NCBI GenBank assembly: GCA_028713915.1 | Contig: JAQTNK010000015.1 | Span: 1 to 64,000, forward strand | Source: Rhodocyclaceae bacterium | GTDB lineage: Bacteria; Pseudomonadota; Gammaproteobacteria; Burkholderiales; Rhodocyclaceae | DNA length: 64,000 nucleotides | Direction: 5' to 3' | Shown here: positions 1-7,448 of the stretch, in pieces | Layout: the number at the start of each line of letters is the position of its first letter | Position numbering within the stretch: position 1 is the first letter of the stretch | Position numbers and translations under genes: made by a program | Notes under the pieces: model-generated | What the model saw: only the letters and a program-made list of their open reading frames with translations | Database searches by the model: none | Told to the model about the DNA's origin: nothing

Positions 1-1254
1 AAGACGGTTGGCGAGTCGTCGGACATCGATCAGATCACCAACCCAGACTTCTTCGAAGCACTCTCAAGGGGCGCGGGCATAACCGCCAACCAAGCGCAGC
101 GCACCGGATTCGCGTCGGATGAAGGACGGGTTTATTCACGGTTGGTGTTCAACAACCTGGAGTGGATCGCGCCGCTGTCAATTAAGGTCGAAGGAAGGCG
201 GCGAGCCTCCCTACCGTTCTGTCCGTCCTGCCTGGCCACGGACAAAGTTCCGTACTATCGAAAGCGTTGGCGCTATGGATTCCATCCGGTCTGCCCCGAA
301 CACGGATTGCTGACCAACCTGTGTCCCGAGTGCCAACAGCATTATGTTTATGTGGGCCCCGATCAAACGGGCGGCGTGAATGTCCCTTCCGGAGTGATCG
401 GCGTTTGCCGGCAGTGTGAGACACGATTCCGCCGAACTACGATTTATGGTCTTGAAGACAGCGTTCTGCAGTTGGTCACGGAGATCCAGGCCTTGATCGT
501 CGGGGCGCTGGACACCGGATGGATTGAGGTTGGAGGCCGGGGAGCGGTGCATGTTTGCTCGTATCTACAAGGCCTTCACATTCTTGGGTCGATTTTTCAG
601 CATGCGGATTTTGCACCAACAACGTCTGCCTGGATTGGGTTCCAGGCCGATATGCGGGTGCCAGAGTGGAATCGAGGGGAGTGGATTGGTTCACTGGAGA
701 GCAGGCCGGCGGCCATCCGAGCATGGATCCTGGTGCTGACCACATGGCTGACGGAGGAATGGCCGATCAGGTTCGTCGCGATGATGAAAGCTCTTAACTT
801 AACACTTTCCCAGTTACTACCGGCGCATCGGCCTTTCTGGATGGTCGGACCTGGCATCGACGAACTATCCCAGGCGACCTGTGGCCGAACCACTGAGGAG
901 ATTGATGCAGCGAGAGCAAGCCTTGCCCGCCAGCGCCAATGGGCGCCAAACGGCGCCGAAGTCACGGAGTACATGCGTACGGGGAGGGTGCCGGCCATCA
1001 GGCCAGTAAGCCGACCGGTTCATCCCGTGGCCAAGGCGATAATTCAGGCTGCGGATGAAGTCGCGAAAGCCAAAGCGGAGCGCCAAAAAGAGTCGGTGGC
1101 GGCAAAGAAGGATAAGCCGAGGGAGCTCTATACAAACTTCGAACCCGCACCTGCGTCCGATGATCCCACCAGAGACCTTGACGATGCAACCGAGCGGCTC
1201 AATGCACTCGCTGAAATGAAGCGCAAAAATAGAGCGAAGCCGACGAGTGGTTAA
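1..1254 (+). CDS. tniQ: TniQ family protein, N-terminus cut by window edge
   Basis: The frame is open from base 1; a TTG at 142 is only an internal codon, so the start lies outside the window. The visible part has TniQ-type zinc-binding pairs in order: CPSC, a CPEH/CPEC block and CRQC, within a region that aligns by eye with the other TniQ in this window (both have a ...CLATD...YxRKRWR... stretch). TniQ proteins select target sites for Tn7-like transposition together with the TnsC ATPase. The last ~100 residues are charged and low in complexity (many A, K, E, R). It is transcribed toward the leftward transposition operon, so it belongs to a different transcript. A second TniQ/TnsD-type targeting protein is typical of elements with two target pathways, but ownership cannot be settled here. 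Confidence 0.8.
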   Translation, partial: KTVGESSDIDQITNPDFFEALSRGAGITANQAQRTGFASDEGRVYSRLVFNNLEWIAPLSIKVEGRRRASLPFCPSCLATDKVPYYRKRWRYGFHPVCPEHGLLTNLCPECQQHYVYVGPDQTGGVNVPSGVIGVCRQCETRFRRTTIYGLEDSVLQLVTEIQALIVGALDTGWIEVGGRGAVHVCSYLQGLHILGSIFQHADFAPTTSAWIGFQADMRVPEWNRGEWIGSLESRPAAIRAWILVLTTWLTEEWPIRFVAMMKALNLTLSQLLPAHRPFWMVGPGIDELSQATCGRTTEEIDAARASLARQRQWAPNGAEVTEYMRTGRVPAIRPVSRPVHPVAKAIIQAADEVAKAKAERQKESVAAKKDKPRELYTNFEPAPASDDPTRDLDDATERLNALAEMKRKNRAKPTSG

Positions 1255-1336
1255 TCCTTGCGAGTCGGGTACCAGTCGGCGCTTCGCGCCTTGGATCACG
1301 CTTCGGGCGGTTACGTGAACGCAATGATCAAGTAGC

Positions 1337-1624
1337 CTAATCCGTACTCAGTTCATCCGAGTTGATCGATCCCACAGTCTTTGCCACTCCGGCCAGTTGC
1401 TGATAGGTAAGGCCGCCAAATTTCTCACCGGGCCGGACAAAAGCAAAGGGCTCGCCTATTGCGGCGAATTCGCTTTCGGTCAGGCAGGACCAAACGAAAA
1501 TCCGATCCCCCTCTTCTTCAACATATAGGACCGTTGCGGATTTCGCGCAACGTGACCGGTCGTTTCGCGTGATCGTGACCGGTGCGTTGGATGACGGATG
1601 CGTGGTGAGGGAATGATAGCTCAA
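1337..1624 (-). pseudogene. Hypothetical protein remnant
   Basis: A 95-codon open frame whose first ~30 codons are simply the translation of the repeat cluster at 1541-1669. The rest (from about ATVLYVEEEGDRIFVWSCL) looks like genuine coding sequence, but I do not recognise the family. The most economical reading is the 3' part of an older gene whose 5' end was replaced when the repeat-bearing element arrived. It lies convergent to the TniQ gene at the left edge. No ribosome binding site supports the listed start. Confidence 0.35.
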
Positions 1625-1669
1625 TCGGTCACGATGACCGCGAAATCACCGGTCACGATGGCGCGAAAT
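1541..1669. repeat. Cluster of four ~21-bp repeats, two direct and two inverted
   Basis: Two copies read TTTCGCGnnnnCGTGACCGGT in the plus direction (about 1541-1560 and 1563-1583). Two more are the reverse complement (about 1624-1645 and 1647-1669, core CGGTCACGATGnCGCGAAA). About 40 bp of unrelated sequence separates the pairs. Multiple internal repeats at each terminus are a hallmark of IS21-family ends, so abutting or deleted IS21-like ends are the best guess. No transposase is present nearby, and the repeats do not match those at the Tn7-like right end. Confidence 0.55.
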
Positions 1670-1679
1670 ACGCAGACCG

Positions 1680-2096
1680 TCATGCGACTACGCTATCATC
1701 ATTTTCCCAGCGATGCATCGTGCATTGCAACAGAAAGGTAGGCTGAACGCCGCCCCAACTCCAGAGTTTTTGGTGAAGTCGTGCAAATTCTTCGTCGTCA
1801 ACCGGACCGCTGTCCGCAAAAATGAAAGCTTGGGGTTGTTGCGGCCTTCCATGAGTGCCCGCAGCAAAGAAGACGGCATCGGCACGATAGTCGCGCGCCT
1901 TCTCCATGACGACAACCTCTTCCGGCGGCCTTCCTGTCGGCGAATAATCTTTTACGGGGACCAATCCCTCGACTGGTACATGGCCGTCAACGTCACCAAC
2001 CAGTTCCCGGCCTTCGGTAAGCAAGCCTGAAACGTAACCTGAAACGTAATATTTGACGGCAAGCGCTAGCTGCGGATAATCGCGAGAGTGGTTCAC
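1680..2096 (-). pseudogene. N-terminal fragment resembling Eco57I-type N6 DNA methylase
   Basis: 138 codons. The last third (...AVFFAAG..., PQAFIFADSG, then DEEFARLHQKLWSWGGV) resembles the N-terminal region of large Eco57I-type/BREX-like adenine methylases, where a similar 'ELHRRLWSWGxVPLVY' segment precedes the catalytic domain. Similarity breaks off right after GGV, and the frame ends 20 codons later next to the repeat cluster at 1541-1669. No catalytic NPPY motif or SAM-binding motif is present, so this is a truncated, non-functional remnant if the identification holds. The family call is from memory of the motif and is uncertain. Confidence 0.35.
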
Positions 2097-2385
2097 AGAG
2101 CAGAGTCTGACCTTGAAGTTTTGGCGGCGCAGAGGTGGATCGAACTCTCACACTTCGCAACAAATATTTCAATATCGAACGTCCGGAGTCGCCGAAGTCC
2201 GGGTGTCAGCTTGCGGATCGGTTAGCTGCCCTTGCGAATGGCGTTGTCAAGGGGATGGAAAGGGCACGCTGCTGTCATCGATAGTTCAATCGTGAGGCAA
2301 CACCCGTTTCAGTGCCGGTCTAAGGTGGGAATTCCGGCTCCATTCGAAATGCCGATGGCAGACAGAGGCGCTGTGCTTTCGGGAT
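2097..2385. other. Intergenic stretch without recognisable gene
   Basis: Lies between the methylase-like fragment and the ATPase/methyltransferase gene. Short frames on the plus strand have no ribosome binding site or family resemblance. I checked it for tRNA-like 3' ends because of a GGATCGAAC-like string near 2132, but the flanking stems do not pair. Nothing else was recognised. Confidence 0.4.
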
Positions 2386-4332
2386 CTAACCTTCGGGCCA
2401 CAGACCTGCATCGTAAGCCTCAATACTCGCAATCACGTGAAGTTGTGAGGCTAGCTTTACTGTGTTCCTTGCGTTCGCGATTTCGAGGCTGGACGCGTAC
2501 TCGAATAGCGTTCTGGTCTTTATTGCACCCCAAACAACATCACGGATTCCCCGAGCACATTTATCTAAGTCAGTCTCGCCTGGGAGTGGCGTTGCTATGG
2601 TCGTATAGGCCGTCGCCACACCGCTCCGTATGGGCATGGGAATTGAAAAGGCAGCATACCTACATTCCTTCAATATCAAATGCATGTCATCTGACGAATA
2701 GGAGATCCCAAATCGCTCTGCCGACAAAAGCGGATATAGCTCCGCAATTAGCAGTTTCCCAGTAGGACATAGCATTCGCCTACATGAGTCCAGAGCTGAT
2801 GCAATTTGTCTTGGCGAACATTCATGCAGAACGTTAGCCACAACAACAATATCAAATGACCCCGGGGTCATCTGATCAAGCGTAGAGAATATAGAACCGG
2901 CCGCTCCAGCAACGTCGCCCATACCCCGCTCCAGGTCAGATATGTGCGCTGGATTGGGTTCGAAGAAGCTCCACACGACGTCTCGATTCCGAAACAGCGA
3001 TGTCTTAATCACCTCCTTTAGCGTGCGCCCTCGACCAGCCCCGTAATCGAGTATCTTGAGAGGGGGCGAGCCCATCGACTTAGATAGCGCGGAGATTGCA
3101 TCGGATAGCTCGCGTGATTGCGTGTCTGGACGCATCGTTTGCCCTGCCTCCGCAACCCCAAGAGTCAAGGCAGATTCGATGGATTTCAACAGGCCAATGG
3201 TTACCTGGTCCTGAAGTGCTGATGCAAGATTTAGTAGTTGATGATCATATCCATCAAACAAACTATAGGCTGCCGCTATCCGTTCGTAATCGGAATCAAG
3301 CAATACGGCCTTACGTCTAGGCGGCGGTCTATCCGTGGTCTGTTGGTCCGGGAAAACGTCGATGAATGGCGGCGATTCCGGCTTGGCATCGACGTCAAGA
3401 AACCATACGCGATCCGCAAAAGCCGAAAAGATCAAATGCGGGTGGTGCGTCACTACTACAGTTTGTGGAATTCTCGCCTTTATGAACTCGCAAACTTTTG
3501 ATATGTATTCGGGATGGAGATAGTTCTCAAGCTCGTCAATTAGCAATATGTCTGGGCGATAGTACTCAACGATAAGCAATAACACAAAAGCCACTTTCTG
3601 GCCCTGGCTCCAGCCCCCGGCATGACCACCAAATGAAAATGCCTCATTGGTTCCATATCTGAGTACCGGCTCAATAGACTCGATACGATCGTTGTATCTA
3701 AGATAAAGATGAGCCGCTGTTATGGTTTCGAATGCACTGACCGCCGCGCATTGTGTTGCATCAGCGCGATAGATCTTCTGAGGGTCTAACTTACCGAGAA
3801 GACCAGTGCGCTTACGCTTATCACTCCAACTCGCCGCGAACGAATCACGGCTTTGCTGACGAGTCTCCTCCAGTGATTCGGCGTTCAATATTTGGTGGGA
3901 TAGAAAGGCTTCCTTTACCGAGCATAGGATCTTGTGAAATTGCCCCTTCTTTTCCTCGTTGGCAGCTACTCCAAAACCGGCAAACTTCCCAATAACGTCA
4001 GCGACGTTGTTAAGAAGAAAGCAGGTCCCGAACTTCTGTGTGGGATCCATTGGCCGAACCCACACGTTTGATGAACAGGCTCCCTGCCCACTTTGGAAAT
4101 CCTGCTTGCCAAGATTTTCGTTATATGCGCCTAGAGCCATTTCCGCATGTCGCAAGAGATGCGATTTACCAGTTCGGTTTCTACCAGCGATGATGGTTAG
4201 CGCATTGCCCTTAGGACTATTTGTCGGGACGGCAATCTGAATATCCCTTGGGTCTGGCTCGGATCTTTTGGACGAGTCGGCCTCTTTTAGCTTTCGTTGA
4301 CCATAGTTGATGGTCTTAATAAATGTACTCAT
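2386..4332 (-). CDS. Fused ABC-type ATPase / class I SAM methyltransferase (transposon cargo)
   Basis: 648 residues from the ATG at 4332, preferred over 4347 because GAGG lies upstream. Residues ~45-330 form an OLD/SMC-like ABC ATPase: Walker A GRNRTGKS (50-57), signature-like GGWSQGQK (239-246), Walker B DILLIDELE (261-269) and a histidine switch VVTHHPHL (~293-300). Residues ~425-560 are a class I methyltransferase: SAM loop ILDYGAGRGR (427-436), motif FDIVVVANVLHE (493-504) and KLLIAELYP (526-534). The ORF overlaps the upstream small frame by 17 bp, so it is probably translated from the tnsABC-tniQ transcript. ABC ATPases of this type are common in defence systems (OLD, Septu, retron and related ATPases). 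The methylated substrate is unknown. I know of no named system with exactly this fusion. Confidence 0.75.
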   Translation of the reverse strand: MSTFIKTINYGQRKLKEADSSKRSEPDPRDIQIAVPTNSPKGNALTIIAGRNRTGKSHLLRHAEMALGAYNENLGKQDFQSGQGACSSNVWVRPMDPTQKFGTCFLLNNVADVIGKFAGFGVAANEEKKGQFHKILCSVKEAFLSHQILNAESLEETRQQSRDSFAASWSDKRKRTGLLGKLDPQKIYRADATQCAAVSAFETITAAHLYLRYNDRIESIEPVLRYGTNEAFSFGGHAGGWSQGQKVAFVLLLIVEYYRPDILLIDELENYLHPEYISKVCEFIKARIPQTVVVTHHPHLIFSAFADRVWFLDVDAKPESPPFIDVFPDQQTTDRPPPRRKAVLLDSDYERIAAAYSLFDGYDHQLLNLASALQDQVTIGLLKSIESALTLGVAEAGQTMRPDTQSRELSDAISALSKSMGSPPLKILDYGAGRGRTLKEVIKTSLFRNRDVVWSFFEPNPAHISDLERGMGDVAGAAGSIFSTLDQMTPGSFDIVVVANVLHECSPRQIASALDSCRRMLCPTGKLLIAELYPLLSAERFGISYSSDDMHLILKECRYAAFSIPMPIRSGVATAYTTIATPLPGETDLDKCARGIRDVVWGAIKTRTLFEYASSLEIANARNTVKLASQLHVIASIEAYDAGLWPEG

Positions 4333-4798
4333 AAAGGCTCGCCTCATAAGGTTTCTTGAAATGCCGCATTAGGATCGAGGCCGACATATGCCCTTGCAAC
4401 GTGATACGCGATTGCACATGCTTGCGCGCCTGCCCTTCGAGCTCACCTTGCGTAAACATAGTCTTCGAGGCCTGATTTGTATGGCCTTGGACGATGAGAA
4501 GGTTTGTTTCGCTTAATGTCAACCACTGGATGTCGTCATCCATGCAGCGGAGACGCGACTGCAGTGCTTCCCTTGCCCTTCCGCTGACGTCTCCTTTGAG
4601 AACTCCAACAACTACATCGGCAAGGACAATGCAGGCCAGATATGCCCTCGCGCAATAGCAACGTTCGAGCTCCCGCTTCGATATCCTGAATTTCTCTGGA
4701 GGGACAGCCTTCCCTAAGCTGAAGTAACACTTCCGCCCAAAATCGGTGTAGGTATTATTGCCTATTCGGATTGCGTCCGTAGGAGCATTCCATCCCCA
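4316..4798 (-). CDS. Open frame without start codon; probable shifted continuation of the HEPN-like gene
   Basis: The minus-strand frame is open from 4798 to a stop at 4316 (160 codons), but has no ATG, GTG or TTG until the ATG at 4543, which would give only 75 residues (starting MDDDIQWLTL). The start-less first half reads like real protein (for example GWNAPTDAIRIGNNTYTDFG and YCARAYLACIVLADVV). It overlaps the end of the HEPN-like gene in the -1 frame, and one extra G in the GGGG run at 4794-4797 would join the two into a single protein of ~386 residues. Alternatives are programmed frameshifting, an assembly error or a separate short gene. The 3' end overlaps the ATPase/methyltransferase start. 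Family not recognised. Confidence 0.5.
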   Translation of the reverse strand, partial: WGWNAPTDAIRIGNNTYTDFGRKCYFSLGKAVPPEKFRISKRELERCYCARAYLACIVLADVVVGVLKGDVSGRAREALQSRLRCMDDDIQWLTLSETNLLIVQGHTNQASKTMFTQGELEGQARKHVQSRITLQGHMSASILMRHFKKPYEASLYEYIY

Positions 4799-5475
4799 TC
4801 AAACGGAAAGTAACCCTCCCGCGCAGCGTGCATTCCAGACATCTTGACGAGGACAATGATGGAATGGACTATGTCGGAGACTTCGACCGACGTATCGAGA
4901 ATGCGGTGCACATCAACTGAATGGATCGTGTCAATCTGGGCGATTGGATCAATATCTCTATGAGCCGCCGCGAAGTTGCGTATAGATGCCAGCCACTCGC
5001 GTTCCGGCTTCGCAAGTTTTGACGCAATCTGCTTAAATGCTTTAATGAGTTCCGGAACGTCGGTCGGGACATCACCAGACCGCAATTGAGGACCGAGATA
5101 CTTGCTGATTGCATGATGAATATCGTCAAAGAATTCAGACAAATGCACTGCTAAGTACCTTGCCAACACGTTTTGTGTTGCCGCGTGTTTTTCTCGCATG
5201 ACTGCGTGCATCATTAGATGCAAGTCTCTGAAGGCCACTAGCAAATAGACATAGAAGCGGGTACAGCGGTCTAGCGCATCGTCGGCCGGACTGCAAAGCT
5301 TCAATATCTTGTGGCCTTGACGTATCTCCTCGTCTATACCGTCCAACGCCTTCGGAATGTCTACGAAAGCCAGACCTGTATGGGTGTCGTCGTTAGTATG
5401 CGTAGCAGTCGCAGGATGACTAGGGGTTGCTGGGATGGGTTCCGTAGACAATTTGAGTGGCGTCCAAAAGCCCAT
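4762..5475 (-). CDS. HEPN-like helical protein (transposon cargo)
   Basis: 237 residues from the ATG at 5475; a start at 5532, directly abutting the tniQ stop, is possible. After a Pro/Thr/His-rich N-terminus, residues ~35-225 are predicted mainly alpha-helical by eye. RNFAAAH (R166 to H172) matches the RN-x4-H signature of HEPN RNases and antitoxin-linked HEPN proteins, and sits after a long helix pair as in abortive-infection proteins. It follows tniQ with no room for a promoter, so it is part of the transposition operon. The C-terminus (DGDGMLLRTQSE) looks like a frameshift tail; see the frame at 4316-4798. HEPN assignment rests on one motif and fold appearance; function unknown. Confidence 0.5.
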   Translation of the reverse strand: MGFWTPLKLSTEPIPATPSHPATATHTNDDTHTGLAFVDIPKALDGIDEEIRQGHKILKLCSPADDALDRCTRFYVYLLVAFRDLHLMMHAVMREKHAATQNVLARYLAVHLSEFFDDIHHAISKYLGPQLRSGDVPTDVPELIKAFKQIASKLAKPEREWLASIRNFAAAHRDIDPIAQIDTIHSVDVHRILDTSVEVSDIVHSIIVLVKMSGMHAAREGYFPFDGDGMLLRTQSE

Positions 5476-5532
5476 TATCGTGCCACCATGCCGGCTGGAT
5501 GACAACCCCATGCTCCTGACCCGTGACCGCAT

Positions 5533-6606
5533 CTATCTCGATCGCCAATCCGAAAACCTTGCCACGATTTCGTTATACGGCTTCGGCCGATCCTCAAAAT
5601 CGCGCAATAGCGCACTATAAGTTACTGCCCCGTCGTGCCACGCGGCCGTCAGCCTTTCTTTCATCTCGGCCAAGTACCAGAAACCCAACTGCACCATGTG
5701 GTGGCGCTCCGCTATCGACCGCATCTCGAACGTCCGCGACTGAGATGACAGCAACAACTCAGGGGCGCCAACCTGGCGACCGGCAAACTCCAGTGGCCTG
5801 GCGTTCCGATAATGCGCAGTCATCATCCAGCACAGATGATGAAGCACGTTGTAGTACCGGACGCTCCTTGGCTTGCACCATGGTCCGTGATGCTCGAGAC
5901 GACGGGCAGCCAAGTCGAATGCCCGCTGCGCGCTTTCCTCATAGAAGACCGGCGCCGCCACCGGCGATTCCCGGAAGTCGAAGTCGCAGGCGTAGCACTG
6001 TGCGATTGACCCACCGTCCACTTCCTTCGGCCGCCCCAACTCACGCCGCTGAAAAATCACCGGCGCGCCGCAGTTTGGGCAGCGATCCTGAAGCATGACG
6101 TTATGGATCGCGCACCACGTGTAGAAGGCGACCCGCCAGCGCTTCCGAAAATAGGGCTCGGGATCAGTCGCGAGACAGCGCCCACAAAATTGCAGGCCGT
6201 AGCCCCTCCGGGTACGGTGATACATTTTCAGCGGAAGAATCCACGGTAAGACGTAGCTGTCGTGAAACGTGCGATAGATCTTACCCTCGTATGCTTTCAG
6301 GGTGGTGCCTACCCCGACCTCCGGCGGCGTTGCCGTTTTCCAGCACAATGCATCGAGCAGCCATGCCGGCGAAACTCGGTCGAGGTCTCGATTCCACAAT
6401 TGGTAGTCGGAACCGGCCAGCAGGCGACTTAACGTTTGGACTTTCAAACCATGCGCGCTGGCAAGCCGTACCAGCCAACTCGACAGCAACTCGTCGGGCA
6501 GGGGTTTGAAATGAACCGGCCAGAGCGGCCGCGTCAGCGCGTCCCGCGCGTTACGCGAGCGCCGGCCTTTCTTTGCGCGCGGAAGGTTTCGTCCAAGGCA
6601 ATCCAT
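5533..6606 (-). CDS. tniQ: TniQ target-selection protein
   Basis: 357 residues from the ATG at 6606, chosen because CTGGAG lies ~8 nt upstream; a start at 6651 is possible. The N-terminal block (PLWPVHFKPLPDELLSSWLVRLA) is the classic TniQ opening, followed by zinc-binding pairs CGRC, CAIH, CPNC and CYAC between residues ~130 and 220. TniQ bridges the target site or a targeting factor and the TnsC filament. The gene overlaps the end of tnsC by 56 bp, so expression is coupled. At ~360 residues it is closer in size to short TniQ proteins than to TnsD of Tn7, and the C-terminal part lacks an obvious extra DNA-binding domain. No CRISPR array or cas gene is visible in the window. Confidence 0.9.
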   Translation of the reverse strand: MDCLGRNLPRAKKGRRSRNARDALTRPLWPVHFKPLPDELLSSWLVRLASAHGLKVQTLSRLLAGSDYQLWNRDLDRVSPAWLLDALCWKTATPPEVGVGTTLKAYEGKIYRTFHDSYVLPWILPLKMYHRTRRGYGLQFCGRCLATDPEPYFRKRWRVAFYTWCAIHNVMLQDRCPNCGAPVIFQRRELGRPKEVDGGSIAQCYACDFDFRESPVAAPVFYEESAQRAFDLAARRLEHHGPWCKPRSVRYYNVLHHLCWMMTAHYRNARPLEFAGRQVGAPELLLSSQSRTFEMRSIAERHHMVQLGFWYLAEMKERLTAAWHDGAVTYSALLRDFEDRPKPYNEIVARFSDWRSR

Positions 6607-7447
6607 CGAGCAACTCCAGCGTGATCCGCTCGGTACCGTCGCGGATGGCACGGATCGCCGCCATCTTCACGACGTCGTAGATTTCGCCGATGGTGCCCTC
6701 GCTCATGAACGCGATTTTCTGTAACAACTCCGCTGACTTGAGGTCCGACGGCTGTCGCAGGGGCAGTTTCCGTTCTATGGAACTAAGCAGGCGGCCCATC
6801 CCGGTGTCCATGCGCCACAGCGGCAAGGGTTCCGGGTGGAAGCGGTTCGAGAGCTGGGGATCGGTGGCGAAGACGACATAGGCGTCCTCGATGCCGGCGG
6901 CGACGATAGAGATATGCAACTCATTGCCTAGATCCTTGATCCCGTTGCGGAACTCCCGCTGCTTCACCGCTCCGCCCGTCAACATATGTTGAATGTCGTC
7001 GATCAGTAGCATCCGCGTGCCGATGCGGCCGAGAACCTTCTTCACAGTGCGGATGCGTTCCGCCGGACTGCTGGTCTCTTTGTATGGGGATTTCACCTCA
7101 TCGAGGATGCGCACGCAAAGCTCGCCGATATCTGGCGTTCCCGGAGCCCTTACGAACACGGCCGGAATTATCGCCGCGTCGCCATCGGGGTTGGGATTAG
7201 GCGGGTGTTTCGCCAGAAAATGTTTGAGGATCTGCGTCTTGCCATTGTTGCTCTGCCCGACGATCAGCATGTTGGGCATACGCTCGATCGGCGGGTGGTC
7301 GAACAACTCGTCCATGTGGGCGAGGATCGCCTTGGCGCGGTCGTAGGGCACCCAGACGCCGCTCTGGATGGCGCGAATACGTTGGGGCGCGTCGGCATCC
7401 GCCATCGCGGCTGCCTGCTCGCCGAGGTGAGGATATTTGTCTGACAT
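6551..7447 (-). CDS. tnsC: TnsC/TniB AAA+ transposition ATPase
   Basis: 298 residues from the ATG at 7447, two bases after the tnsB stop codon; a longer upstream frame is arginine-rich noise. Walker A is VGQSNNGKT (residues ~63-71) and Walker B is RMLLIDDIQH, in a TniB-type AAA+ fold. An arginine-rich C-terminal region (IERKLPLRQPSD...) follows. TniB/TnsC proteins form filaments on DNA that link TniQ at the target to the TnsA-TnsB transposase and regulate it by ATP hydrolysis. It is third in the tnsA-tnsB-tnsC-tniQ operon. Confidence 0.92.
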   Translation of the reverse strand: MSDKYPHLGEQAAAMADADAPQRIRAIQSGVWVPYDRAKAILAHMDELFDHPPIERMPNMLIVGQSNNGKTQILKHFLAKHPPNPNPDGDAAIIPAVFVRAPGTPDIGELCVRILDEVKSPYKETSSPAERIRTVKKVLGRIGTRMLLIDDIQHMLTGGAVKQREFRNGIKDLGNELHISIVAAGIEDAYVVFATDPQLSNRFHPEPLPLWRMDTGMGRLLSSIERKLPLRQPSDLKSAELLQKIAFMSEGTIGEIYDVVKMAAIRAIRDGTERITLELLDGLPWTKPSARKERPALA

Positions 7448-7448
7448 T

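Noticed and set aside
1541-1669. Repeat cluster as a CRISPR array or left end of the Tn7-like element
   Set aside because: Only four copies in two orientations without uniform spacers, and no similarity to the 22-bp repeats at the right end.
2113-2295. Short frame and a GGATCGAAC string reminiscent of a tRNA T-arm
   Set aside because: The flanking arms do not pair and no acceptor stem or anticodon loop can be built.
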